Shown here: piece by piece, positions 7,596-16,719 of the stretch | Position numbering within the stretch: the stretch's first letter is position 1 | Layout of the letters: every line of letters starts with the position of its first letter | Source: Verrucomicrobiaceae bacterium | GTDB taxonomy: Bacteria > Verrucomicrobiota > Verrucomicrobiia > Verrucomicrobiales > Verrucomicrobiaceae | Assembly: GCA_947466075.1 (NCBI GenBank) | Contig: CANIBP010000051.1 | Span: 1 to 49,797, forward strand | DNA length: 49,797 nucleotides | Direction: 5' to 3' | Notes under the pieces: model-generated | What the model was told of the DNA's origin: nothing | The model's database searches: none | Seen by the model: only the letters and a program-made list of their open reading frames with translations | Translations under genes and position numbers: made by a program

Positions 7596-9815
7596 ATGCG
7601 ACTGATCATCCTCTTTCTTATCAGCCTGACGCTTGTGCAGGCGAACGCGGCGTCGAAATCGAAGCCGCCGGTCAAATCACCAACGCCCGCTGCTCGCACC
7701 GCTGCCGATCTCGCCGAGACGATTCGTCCCTCGCTCGTTAAAATCACCCAGCTCGGCCGTGAAGGCACCGACGGCATCGGTTCTGGCTTCATTGTGAGCG
7801 AGGATGGTCTCATCGCCACAAATCTGCATGTCATCGGCGAAGCACGCCGCATTCAGATCGAGATGCACGACGGCAAAACCCACGTCGTCACCGCCATCCA
7901 CGCCAGCGACACGCATCTCGACCTTGCCCTGCTCAAAATCGACGCCAAGGGCCTCAAGCCGCTCCCGCTCGGCGATTCTGCGAAAGTCCGCCAGGGCGAT
8001 CCCATCGTCGCCATGGGCGCACCCGAAGGCCTCGGCTTCAGCATCGTGCAAGGCGTGCTTTCCGCCACGCGTGACATCGACGGCCAGGACATGCTGCAAG
8101 TCGCCGTCCCCATCGAAAAAGGCAACAGCGGCGGCCCCTTGCTCGACATGCAGGGCCGCGTGCTTGGCATCCTCACGCTCAAATCCTTGAAGACCGACAA
8201 CCTCGGCTTCGCCATGCCGGTGAACCTGCTCAAAACGCTCATCGAAAAACCCAACCCTGTTCCCATGTCACGCTGGCTCACCATTGGTGTGCTGAATTCC
8301 AAACTGTGGAAGACGCACCTCGGCGCGCAATGGACGCAGCACGCTGGCGTCATCAAATCCGAGTTCTCCGGTGCAGGCTTCGGCGGTCGTGCGCTGTGCC
8401 TCTCCACGCAAAAAGTGCCCGAACAAACTTTCGAAATCGCCACCACCGTGCGTCTCGATGACGAATCCGGTGCCGCCGGTCTCGCCTTCTGCGCCGATGG
8501 CGGCGACAAACACTACGGCTTCTATCCCTCCGGCGGCAAACTGCGCCTCACGCGCTTCGACGGGCCCGATGTTTATTCCTGGACGATCCTCGCCGATGTC
8601 CCGAGTGACGCATATAAACCGGGCGAAGCGAATACGCTGCGTGTCCGTGTCGAGCCCGATCGCATCATCTGCTTCGTGAACGGCAAACAAGTCATTGAGA
8701 GCGACGACAGCGGCCTGCGCGGCGGTTCCGCCGGTCTATGCAAATTCAGAACCACCGTAGCCGAGTTCCGCAGCTTCCGCATCGGCACGGATCTCGCGGA
8801 AAAGCCGCTGCAACCCGAAGTCGCCTCCAAGCTGCGCTCCAAGGTCGAGGAATTTATCGCCGACGCATCCACCACCGACCAAACGCTAGACAACCTCCTC
8901 GACAATCCCGCCGCCTCACGCCGTGTGCTCGTCGAGCAGCGCCGCAAACTTGAACAGGAGGCCACCAAGATTCGTGAACTCGAACGCGAGTTGCATCGTC
9001 GTGCGATGACCAAGGAAATCCTTGCCGAACTCGCCAAACCCGAGCCCGAGATCAATCTGCTGCGCTGCGCGCTGCTGCTGGCACGCCACGACAACCCGGA
9101 GATCGAGGTCGCCTCCTACCTCGCGAGCTTCAAAGCCATGGTAGCCGATCTCAAAGACGATCCCGAAATCAAGAAAGGCACCATCCCCGCCGTGAAACGT
9201 CTGAACCGCTACTTCTTTGAAGAGAACGGCTTTCACGGCAGCCGCCACGATTACGGCAGCCGCTCCAACAGTTACATCAACGAAGTGATCGATGATCGCG
9301 AAGGTCTGCCCATCACGCTGAGCGTGCTCTATGTCGAACTCGCCTCCGCTCTCGGTGTGCAGGGTGTGTTTGGTGTGCCGCTGCCCGGCAAGTTCATGGT
9401 TGGTTATCGCGACGGTCCTGAAGGCGAGCTTCAGCTCGTCGATGTCTTTGAACACGGCAAACTCCTCACCGTTGAGCAGGCCGCGCTTGATCTCACGGAC
9501 AACGGCCAGTTCCCCGAAGGTTCCCTCGATCCCACCACGAAACAAACCATCGTGCTCCGCATGCTGCGCAATCTTATGGGCGCTGCGTTTGATGACACAC
9601 GTTCTGTGCGCGAATCACTGCCCTACTTGAACCTTGTTCTCGCAATCGACCCCAAATCCGCCGCTGAGCGCCTCACTCGCGCACAAATGCGCCAGCGCAT
9701 TGGCGAAAAAACCGGTGCACGTGAGGACATAAGCTGGCTCATCGAAAACTTTCCAGAAGATGGGCCACCTGAACTCATGCAACAGCTCGATCGCTGGATG
9801 CAGTCGCTTAACTAA
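7596..9815 (+). CDS. HtrA-like serine protease fused to a ConA-like and a SirB1-like domain
   Basis: About 739 residues from the ATG at 7596, which gives a good signal peptide; the upstream start at 7533 lies in vapC. Residues 40-220 are a trypsin-fold HtrA protease with triad His78 (TNLHV), Asp109 (HLDLAL) and Ser178 (GNSGGPL). No PDZ domain follows. Instead there is a beta-sandwich resembling 3-keto-disaccharide hydrolase/LamG folds (about 225-410), a coiled coil (about 420-500), and a SirB1/Transglut_core2 domain (NSYINEVIDDREGLPITLS, then GVPLPGKFMVGY) with short helical repeats at the end. The PGHF His typical of SirB1 is Lys here. Likely periplasmic; the substrate is unknown. Confidence 0.85.
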   Translation: MRLIILFLISLTLVQANAASKSKPPVKSPTPAARTAADLAETIRPSLVKITQLGREGTDGIGSGFIVSEDGLIATNLHVIGEARRIQIEMHDGKTHVVTAIHASDTHLDLALLKIDAKGLKPLPLGDSAKVRQGDPIVAMGAPEGLGFSIVQGVLSATRDIDGQDMLQVAVPIEKGNSGGPLLDMQGRVLGILTLKSLKTDNLGFAMPVNLLKTLIEKPNPVPMSRWLTIGVLNSKLWKTHLGAQWTQHAGVIKSEFSGAGFGGRALCLSTQKVPEQTFEIATTVRLDDESGAAGLAFCADGGDKHYGFYPSGGKLRLTRFDGPDVYSWTILADVPSDAYKPGEANTLRVRVEPDRIICFVNGKQVIESDDSGLRGGSAGLCKFRTTVAEFRSFRIGTDLAEKPLQPEVASKLRSKVEEFIADASTTDQTLDNLLDNPAASRRVLVEQRRKLEQEATKIRELERELHRRAMTKEILAELAKPEPEINLLRCALLLARHDNPEIEVASYLASFKAMVADLKDDPEIKKGTIPAVKRLNRYFFEENGFHGSRHDYGSRSNSYINEVIDDREGLPITLSVLYVELASALGVQGVFGVPLPGKFMVGYRDGPEGELQLVDVFEHGKLLTVEQAALDLTDNGQFPEGSLDPTTKQTIVLRMLRNLMGAAFDDTRSVRESLPYLNLVLAIDPKSAAERLTRAQMRQRIGEKTGAREDISWLIENFPEDGPPELMQQLDRWMQSLN

Positions 9816-9926
9816 GACGCCGCTGCCCTAGAAGACAATATACACTCGCTGAATAAGCACCGGATTCGTTTCATGCAAGAACTCGCGGCTGCTTGCTCAT
9901 TTTCACTGCTGATCTAGCATGCCGCG

Positions 9927-10898
9927 ATGCTGAAACACCTCCTCTTGATCTGCGCACTCGTGCTCACAGCCTCCGCTCAGGACACCGGACCGGCCAAGGA
10001 CGATCCTTCCGTGCCCAAGGATCGCGACACCATTCTGCGCATCCAAATTTTCCTCGATAAAAACTTCTTCGGCCCCGGCAAGCTCGACGGCGCTCTCGGC
10101 GAGTTCACCTACAAGGCCGTGGTGAACTACAACTACGCCCACGGCCATCGCGATCTCTACAACTGGATCTATGTGCAGGAGGCCGCCGAGGCCGAAACGC
10201 CCGTCACTTATGCCGCCTTCAAGATTCAACCAGTGCTCCTCAAGTATGTGAACCCTGATTTGCCGGAGGATTATGAAGAAGCTTCGCAGTTTCCCTTCAT
10301 GGCCTATCGCAGTCTGGTAGAACTCATCGCCGAACGCTTTCACACCGACGAAAGCTTCCTCGCTGTCATCAATCCGAAGAAGAATCTGACCGCGCTCAAG
10401 GCTGGTGACATCATCGTCGTGCCGAACGTGAAATCCTTCCGCATCGAGGAGGTGAAGCCGATGCAGAGCTTCAAGGAGGACGCGACGCTCAGCACGCACA
10501 CCATCGTGGTCGATACCACGGAACGCATGGCGGCGGTTTACAGCGCCAAGGAGATGATGCTCGCCGCGTTTCCGATCACCCCCGGCAAGCCGCAGTTCAT
10601 CCCGGTGGGCACCTGGAAGGTGCAGACCATGATGCACACGCCCAGCTTCCGTTACGACAAGCAATTCCTCGAGGAAGGAGTCCGTGGTGAGGAAGCCTTC
10701 CAGATACCACCTGGTCCCAACAGTCCGATCGGTGTCATCTGGTGCGGTCTCAGCAAATCCGGTATCGGTCTGCATGGCACTGCCATGCCACGCACCATTG
10801 GACGCACCCGCAGCGCCGGCTGCGTGCGCTTTGCGAACTGGGACGCCATCCGTCTGCCGCAGCTTATCCGGCCAGGATCGCGGGTCATTGTGCGTTAA
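9927..10898 (+). CDS. L,D-transpeptidase (YkuD domain)
   Basis: A 323-residue secreted protein with a signal peptide (cleavage after TASAQ). Residues 30-75 look like a peptidoglycan-binding-type repeat (ILRIQIFLDKNFFGPGKLDG), residues 130-180 resemble a LysM-like segment (VELIAERFHTDES and GDIIVVPN), and the C-terminal YkuD catalytic domain carries HGTAMPRTIG and the catalytic Cys in SAGCVRF. Such enzymes make 3-3 crosslinks in peptidoglycan or attach proteins to it in the periplasm. The short gap to the next gene (9 bases) suggests co-transcription. Confidence 0.88.
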   Translation: MLKHLLLICALVLTASAQDTGPAKDDPSVPKDRDTILRIQIFLDKNFFGPGKLDGALGEFTYKAVVNYNYAHGHRDLYNWIYVQEAAEAETPVTYAAFKIQPVLLKYVNPDLPEDYEEASQFPFMAYRSLVELIAERFHTDESFLAVINPKKNLTALKAGDIIVVPNVKSFRIEEVKPMQSFKEDATLSTHTIVVDTTERMAAVYSAKEMMLAAFPITPGKPQFIPVGTWKVQTMMHTPSFRYDKQFLEEGVRGEEAFQIPPGPNSPIGVIWCGLSKSGIGLHGTAMPRTIGRTRSAGCVRFANWDAIRLPQLIRPGSRVIVR

Positions 10899-10907
10899 TC
10901 TCCCGCC

Positions 10908-12323
10908 ATGCCTCGCATTCTCATCGCCGGACTGTTTCACGAAACCCACACCTTTCTCGATGGCGTCACGCCGTTGAGTGATTTTCAAATCCGCCGTGGC
11001 GATGACATGCTCGCCTGCAAAGGCGACAGTTCACCACTCGGCGGCGTGCTCGAACTCGCCGATGAGTTTGGTTGGGAAATGGTGCCTGCCGCCGACTATC
11101 GCGCGCAACCTTCCGCTATCGTCACGGATGAAGTCATCGAGTCCTTCTGGAATGATGTTGCTCCCGTGGCGAAGCATGGCGGCTACGATGCCATCTACCT
11201 CGTGCTGCATGGCGCGATGGTTACGCAGAGCTTTCCTGATGTGGAAGGCGAAGTGCTGCAGCGCCTGCGTGCGATCACAAGCGTCCCCATTTTCGGCGTC
11301 TTCGATCTGCACGCCAATTTTTCACCGCGAATGGCCGCGCTGGCTGATTGTCTCGTCGGTTATCGCGAAAATCCGCACACGGATGCCCGCGACGCCGGAT
11401 TGATTGCTGCTCGTCTGCTCAACCGCTGTCTCACCACCGGCCAACGTCCGCACATGCAGTTTCAACAGCCCGGCATCGTCTGGCCACCCACAGGAACGGG
11501 GACGGCCAACGATCCCATGCGCTCCCTCGAAGCGATGGCGCGGCAATTTGAGGGCGAAAACGAGTCGCTCTGGTCCATGAGCATCGTTGCGGGCTTCAGT
11601 TTTGCCGACACACCCGATACCGGCGTCAGCTTCGTCGCCTGCACGACGGCTGATGCCACGCCACAGCTCAACGCTCTCGAAAAATGTGCCCACGAACTTC
11701 GCCACCTCGGCGAAATCACCGATCCGCCAGTCGATGACGTGCTCGCCTCGCTCAAACCACTGCCCGCGGGCCTCACGGTGCTCGTCGAACCTTCCGACAA
11801 CATCGGTGGTGGCGCTCCTGGTGATGGCACCGGCCTGCTGCGTGCTTTGATTCGTCATCGCATCGAAAATGCCGCCGTCTGCATCAATGATCCGCAATCG
11901 GTTCGCGAAATCGAATCCGGCGCACGTCACGTTGCGCTTGGCGGCAAAGGCAGCCGCCTTGATGCCGGACCGCTCGAACTCGATGTCGAACTCGTCGCGC
12001 TCAACGACGGTCGTTTTGAACTTGAAGATAAAAACAGCCACCTCGCCAGCATGTGCGGCGATGTGTTCGACATGGGTCGCTGTGCTGTCGTGAAACACGC
12101 TGGTATCGCGATCCTCATCACCAGCATCAAGACGCCGCCCTTCGATCTCGGCCAATGGCGTAGCCAGGGCGTCGATCCGACACAGTTGTCCGTTATTGGT
12201 GTCAAAGCCGCCGTCGCGCATCGCCGCGCTTACGACAAAATCGCCGCTCGCATGCTGTGGCTGGACACGCCGGGACCGTGCAGTAGCCGTCTGGGCATGC
12301 GTGGCAAAATCACCCCAAGATGA
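10908..12323 (+). CDS. M81-family metallopeptidase, MlrC-like
   Basis: A 471-residue cytoplasmic protein of the DUF1485/MlrC family, named for a protein of the microcystin degradation pathway but found widely in bacteria with other, mostly unknown, substrates. Recognisable blocks: HETHTF at the N-terminus, LHGAMV, the metal-binding FDLHANFS, then YRENPHTDARDAG, SDNIGGGAPGDGT and the C-terminal MlrC_C domain. Length is usual for the family. No microcystin pathway genes (mlrA, mlrB, mlrD) are nearby, so the name should not be read as microcystin degradation. Confidence 0.85.
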   Translation: MPRILIAGLFHETHTFLDGVTPLSDFQIRRGDDMLACKGDSSPLGGVLELADEFGWEMVPAADYRAQPSAIVTDEVIESFWNDVAPVAKHGGYDAIYLVLHGAMVTQSFPDVEGEVLQRLRAITSVPIFGVFDLHANFSPRMAALADCLVGYRENPHTDARDAGLIAARLLNRCLTTGQRPHMQFQQPGIVWPPTGTGTANDPMRSLEAMARQFEGENESLWSMSIVAGFSFADTPDTGVSFVACTTADATPQLNALEKCAHELRHLGEITDPPVDDVLASLKPLPAGLTVLVEPSDNIGGGAPGDGTGLLRALIRHRIENAAVCINDPQSVREIESGARHVALGGKGSRLDAGPLELDVELVALNDGRFELEDKNSHLASMCGDVFDMGRCAVVKHAGIAILITSIKTPPFDLGQWRSQGVDPTQLSVIGVKAAVAHRRAYDKIAARMLWLDTPGPCSSRLGMRGKITPR

Positions 12324-12362
12324 TGTTCAGTTCAGCGTCATGCCGCGTGACACCACGCCGCC

Positions 12363-13997
12363 ATGAACACGCACGATCCTCGCCAGCCGCTGCCGCCGAA
12401 TTATCAAATCCCACCGGGCTGGGAACGATTTCAACCGCCGGTGTTGGTGGAGCCGCAAGTTCAAGCCGTCGTGGTGGAAGAACCACCGCCGGTGCAACCC
12501 AAGCAACCAGTCTGGTTGCGATTATGGCGGCAAATCGGTGGCGGGTCACTGGCGTTGAGCATTGGAGTTCATGTGGCGCTGCTGTTGCTGGCAGGCGTGA
12601 TCTTCGTTGGCTCTCAGGTGATGAAACCGGTGCCTGATTTCATTCCGGCTGGCAGGAATGAGGCTGCGGAGAATGCTTCGCGTGAGCTGGAACATCGTGT
12701 GAGCATAAATCGGCAAGCGTCACTGGCACGTCGTGTGCCGATGACTCGCATTGCAGTGGAGGGGCCGACAGATGTGTCTCTGCCAGCGGGGGAAGCGCAG
12801 GTTTTACCGGAATCAACTTCAGGCATGCCGATGATGGGAGGGGCGGTAACACTATCCAGTGAGTTGATGGGTTCAGGACCGAAGAACTGGGTTGTGCAGC
12901 CACCGCAGATGTACGTATCGCGTTGCTCAGGGCAAAGCCGTCTCGAAAAACTGCGGCAGAATGGCGGGACGCCGGAATGTGAACTGGCGGTGTCGCGTTC
13001 GCTGGAATGGTTGAAGTCGCAGCAGAACAAGGATGGCTCATGGGGACGTGCGAACAAGTCGGCGATGACCGGATTGTCACTGCTGTGCTTTCTGGGGCGC
13101 TGTGAGACGCCGGAATCGTTGTTCTACGGCGACAACGTACGAAACGGCATGCTCTACCTCGTTGAAATCGCGCGGAAGAATCCGCATGGCATCCTATCGG
13201 AGACGCCACAGGTGAATTCGGCGACGTATGAGCATGGGATCGCAACGTATGCGTTGGGTGAGATGTATTCGTTCTATCGTCTCGGTAAGAACAGCCTGCC
13301 GGGGTTGCGGGACACGTTTGAGAAGGGCGTGCAGATCATCATCGAGCAGCAGAACAGGCGTGGCGCGTGGAGTTATGGCGGCAAGGACGCTGGAATGCCA
13401 CATGCTTACAACAAGGACAGCGGTGGCGAGGATTTGTCGGTCACGGGCTGGCAGTTCCAAGCGCTCAAGGCGGCGAAGCACTCGGGGTTGAAGATCGCGG
13501 GACTCGATGAGGCGATCAAACATTGCTGCGAGTATCTGGAAACGAAGCAGACGAAAGATGGCGGCTTCGGCAAAACGAATCGTGACGAGCATTACAACCA
13601 ATGGAGCCTCACCGGCTGTGGTGTCCTGGGCCTGCAAACGCTGGCGAAAAACAAAGCAACGAACGTGAAAAGGGGTATTCGCTTCCTGCGCGAGTTCCTC
13701 ACCGATGAGCCACTCGACTGGGGCCGAAACTGCAATCTCTACTGCTGGTATTACTACACACAGGCGTTCTTCCAGCAGGGCGGCGACGACTGGAAGTTCT
13801 ACAACCAGCAGTTCCTGCCGCAGGTGCTTGGTGCGCAGCAGGCGGATGGCTCCTTTAAACGTGGCAGGCCAAACTGGCCTGCAGGAGATGCGGCGGATGC
13901 CATCTACCGCCAGTGCCTCTGCACGCTGCAACTTGAAGTCTATTACCGCTATCTCAAGGTCGCGGATCGCGAGGAGGAGTCGATCTTCGAGAAGTGA
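12363..13997 (+). CDS. membrane-anchored prenyltransferase/squalene-oxidase-repeat protein
   Basis: A 544-residue protein. A Pro-rich cytoplasmic N-terminus (about 1-50) and a single membrane helix (SLALSIGVHVALLLLAGVIF, about 60-82) lead to a region of unknown fold and then alpha/alpha-barrel repeats from residue 200. QW-like motifs there (QQNKDGSWG, QNRRGAWSYGG, QTKDGGFG, QADGSF) are those of squalene-hopene cyclase and prenyltransferase repeats. The Asp-rich DxDD motif of true cyclases is not visible, so it is probably a structural relative, as is common in Planctomycetes and Verrucomicrobia. It ends one base from the convergent cphA. Confidence 0.8.
   Translation: MNTHDPRQPLPPNYQIPPGWERFQPPVLVEPQVQAVVVEEPPPVQPKQPVWLRLWRQIGGGSLALSIGVHVALLLLAGVIFVGSQVMKPVPDFIPAGRNEAAENASRELEHRVSINRQASLARRVPMTRIAVEGPTDVSLPAGEAQVLPESTSGMPMMGGAVTLSSELMGSGPKNWVVQPPQMYVSRCSGQSRLEKLRQNGGTPECELAVSRSLEWLKSQQNKDGSWGRANKSAMTGLSLLCFLGRCETPESLFYGDNVRNGMLYLVEIARKNPHGILSETPQVNSATYEHGIATYALGEMYSFYRLGKNSLPGLRDTFEKGVQIIIEQQNRRGAWSYGGKDAGMPHAYNKDSGGEDLSVTGWQFQALKAAKHSGLKIAGLDEAIKHCCEYLETKQTKDGGFGKTNRDEHYNQWSLTGCGVLGLQTLAKNKATNVKRGIRFLREFLTDEPLDWGRNCNLYCWYYYTQAFFQQGGDDWKFYNQQFLPQVLGAQQADGSFKRGRPNWPAGDAADAIYRQCLCTLQLEVYYRYLKVADREEESIFEK
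13864..13882. repeat. perfect inverted repeat inside a coding region
   Basis: GCAGGCCA-AAC-TGGCCTGC forms an 8-bp perfect stem with a 3-base loop near the 3' end of the squalene-repeat gene. It encodes a segment (GRPNWPAG) that looks inserted between the ordinary QADGSF and IYRQCLCTLQLEVYY blocks. Confidence 0.6.
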
Positions 13998-13998
13998 A

Positions 13999-16602
13999 TC
14001 ACTTCGCGCCGTGCTTGTCCTTGAGATGCTGCACGGTTTCGTCGGCGGTGTCGGCTTGGATCATGACGAGATCGCCGGGTTGGGCGGACTGCAAGGCGAG
14101 ATCGACGGCTTTGAGGTGGCCGAGGATTTGTTCGATGCGTTTCGTGCGAGAGGCGTTTTCGAGGCCACGGGCGAGGAGCTTCATGATTTCGCCGGATTCG
14201 CGTCCGCGGACGTAATCGCCTTCAAAAAGCCAAGCTTCGTCGAATTCGGTGCCGAGCGTGCGGCCTTGCTCAATGATGTCGCTGTCGCGGCGGTCTCCGG
14301 CGGAGGTATAGACGACGAGGCGGCGCGTGTTGGTGAACTGGCGCAGACCGTCGAGCAGGGCGCGGAGGGCATCGACGTTGTGGCCGTAATCGACGATGAC
14401 GGTGATGCTGTTGAGATCGAGGACATTGAAGCGGCCAGCGTTTTGATCCATGCTGGGGATGAAACTGCGTGCGCCTTGGCGAATGAGATCGTCGTTGATG
14501 CCGAGCGCCCAAGTGGCGGCGATTGAGGCGAGGGTGTTTTCGACCTGAAAGCCGATTTTGCCGCCGTGGGTGAGAGGAATCTCACTCAAGGGCATGAAGA
14601 CATCTTCACGCGGGCCTTCGGCGCGGATGATGTGACCGTCGCGGGTGAAGATGGCGCGCTCGCCTTTGATGCGATGACGCACGATGACAGCGTTTTCGCC
14701 GTCGAGGGCGAAGAAGATCGTACGACGTGGATAGGTTTCGGCCATTTTCACCACGAGTGGATCGGCGGCATTGAGCACAGCGGTGCCGGTGGCGGGCACG
14801 GCGGCGACGATGCACTGCTTCACTTCGGCAAGCTGCTCGGGTGTGTCGATATCGTTAATGCCTAAGTGGTCGCCACAACCGATGTTGGTGACGACGGCGA
14901 CATCACAGTGGTCGAAAGCGAGTCCTTCGCGCAAAATGCCGCCACGGGCGGTTTCAAGCACGGCGGCATCGCATAGGGGGAAGGATAGAATACTGCGGGC
15001 ACTTTTTGGCCCGCTGCAATCACCACTGTCGATCATACGGTTGCCAACATAAACGCCATCCGTGCTAGTGAGGCCGACACGCCAACCGGTTTGACTCAGC
15101 AGATGCGCGATGAAACGTGTGGTCGTCGTTTTGCCGTTCACACCGGTCACAGCGACGATGGGAATGCGGCCACAGCAATCCGGGTCAAACATGGTGTCGA
15201 TGACCGCCTTGCCGACGGGACGAGGTTCGCCTTCGGAGGGATACAAATGCATGCGCAGCCCTGGGCGGGCATTTAGCTCAATGATGACGCCGTTGCGCGG
15301 GCTGAGTGGCTGCGTGATGTCGGGCGCGATCATATCGATGCCGCAAATGTCGAGTCCGACGGTCTGTGCGGCTTCAACGGCGGCGGCGCAAATGGTGGGA
15401 TGCACCTCAGCGGTGCAATCGACGGCGGTGCCGCCGGTGCTGAGATTGGCATTGCGGCGGATGAGGACCATACGGCCTTTTTCGGGGATCGAATCGGACG
15501 TGACATCCTGTTCAGCAAGAACAGCCAGCGCAACAGCATCAATGCGGATCCTGCTCAAGGCCGCCGCGTGATCGGCAGCACGGCGCGGATCGCGATTTTT
15601 CTCTGCAATGAGTTCCTGGATCGTGTGCTCGCCATCGCCAATCACATGTGCGGGATGGCGGCGGGATGCGGCGATAAGCTCGCGGCCAATGACGAGCACG
15701 CGGTAGTCTTCGCCTTCAGCAAATTGCTCCACCAGCACCGAATCGCTCTCGGCAAAGGCGGCGGCGTAAGCGGTGGTGATCTGCTCGCGGGTGTAGAGAT
15801 TCAACGCGACACCACGGCCTTGATTGCCATCAAGCGGCTTTACCACGACGGGCAGGCCGATCTCATTCGCGGCAGCCCAGGCATCGTCGGCAGATTTGAC
15901 CGGACGGCCTTGTGGCACAGGCAATCCAACCTCGATTAGGAGGCGGCGCGTCAGATCTTTGTCCTGCACGATGTCTTCCGCGATGGCGCTGGTCAGGCTG
16001 GTGGCAGCAGCGAGAATTTTCTTTTGTTTCACACCCCAGCCAAGTTGGACCAAACTGCCTTCGGTGAGGCGTTTCACAGGAATGCCACGCAGGCGCGCAG
16101 CATCCACCATCGCCCTTGTGCTGGGGCCGAGGCAGACATCTTGAGCTAGATCCCGCAATTCCAAAATGGCCGCATTCACGTCAAAAACTTGCCCCCAGAG
16201 AGCTGAATCAATCAATTGCCTTGCTAGTTGAAAGGCTGCACGCGCCACAGCCTCCTCATCATACTGCATGATGATGCGCAGCACGCGCGGCTCGGCGGTG
16301 GGCAACACTTTGGCAAAACTGACTTGTAAATCCGTGCGGCTCTGGAGATGGAGCGTGATGATTTGAAGCAAATTCGCCAGAGTCCCAGTGTCTGGATCAC
16401 CGGACTCTCTCACAGGTATTTCCAAGGCTGGAAGCCAGGAAACGAGCCAGTCCTTCCAGTTGGCCACTACATCGGTGAGTTCGGGGAATTCCATCCGACA
16501 TTCCAGCACGGTGTCACGAGCCCAAAGATTGGGTCCGCGCAGGGCGTGGATTTTGCGGACTTTTGTAGAGCGAATTTCGCTGGATGGAGCTGAGGAAGAC
16601 AA
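13999..16602 (-). CDS. cphA: cyanophycin synthetase (CphA)
   Basis: An 867-residue enzyme of the usual CphA length, expected to build multi-L-arginyl-poly-L-aspartate or a related polyamide from ATP, Asp and Arg. N-domain with the LRGPNLWA block (about 20-160); ATP-grasp (about 210-470; PVVVKPLDGNQGRGV, IELNARPGLRMH); Mur-ligase half with P-loop VTGVNGKTTTTR near 490; and a complete C-terminal lobe (IVDYGHNVDAL, YTSAGDRRD). The N-domain position where related proteins have HxxxExQ reads I81xxxH85xQ87 here, so that primer-generating hydrolytic site appears lost. The start is a TTG at 16602; no ATG is available in frame nearby, so the exact start is uncertain. It is divergent from the exporter operon. 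Confidence 0.88.
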   Translation of the reverse strand: MSSSAPSSEIRSTKVRKIHALRGPNLWARDTVLECRMEFPELTDVVANWKDWLVSWLPALEIPVRESGDPDTGTLANLLQIITLHLQSRTDLQVSFAKVLPTAEPRVLRIIMQYDEEAVARAAFQLARQLIDSALWGQVFDVNAAILELRDLAQDVCLGPSTRAMVDAARLRGIPVKRLTEGSLVQLGWGVKQKKILAAATSLTSAIAEDIVQDKDLTRRLLIEVGLPVPQGRPVKSADDAWAAANEIGLPVVVKPLDGNQGRGVALNLYTREQITTAYAAAFAESDSVLVEQFAEGEDYRVLVIGRELIAASRRHPAHVIGDGEHTIQELIAEKNRDPRRAADHAAALSRIRIDAVALAVLAEQDVTSDSIPEKGRMVLIRRNANLSTGGTAVDCTAEVHPTICAAAVEAAQTVGLDICGIDMIAPDITQPLSPRNGVIIELNARPGLRMHLYPSEGEPRPVGKAVIDTMFDPDCCGRIPIVAVTGVNGKTTTTRFIAHLLSQTGWRVGLTSTDGVYVGNRMIDSGDCSGPKSARSILSFPLCDAAVLETARGGILREGLAFDHCDVAVVTNIGCGDHLGINDIDTPEQLAEVKQCIVAAVPATGTAVLNAADPLVVKMAETYPRRTIFFALDGENAVIVRHRIKGERAIFTRDGHIIRAEGPREDVFMPLSEIPLTHGGKIGFQVENTLASIAATWALGINDDLIRQGARSFIPSMDQNAGRFNVLDLNSITVIVDYGHNVDALRALLDGLRQFTNTRRLVVYTSAGDRRDSDIIEQGRTLGTEFDEAWLFEGDYVRGRESGEIMKLLARGLENASRTKRIEQILGHLKAVDLALQSAQPGDLVMIQADTADETVQHLKDKHGAK

Positions 16603-16719
16603 GCAGAGGAGGACGCGATGCGGAAATGCCCGTTGCTGGACGGACGGTCAAGGGAAAGATAGCGCAGGAACGAAGAGGGACGCTTTCTCTTACATCTGAA
16701 ATCAACTCAGGCCGCCAGA

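Noticed and set aside
9903..10988. 361-residue minus-strand frame over the L,D-transpeptidase gene
   Set aside because: The opposite strand has an intact YkuD catalytic motif and signal peptide; this frame shows neither domain nor start signal.
10908..12323. Microcystin degradation cluster
   Set aside because: Only an MlrC-like protein is present; mlrA, mlrB and mlrD are absent, and the family is widespread.
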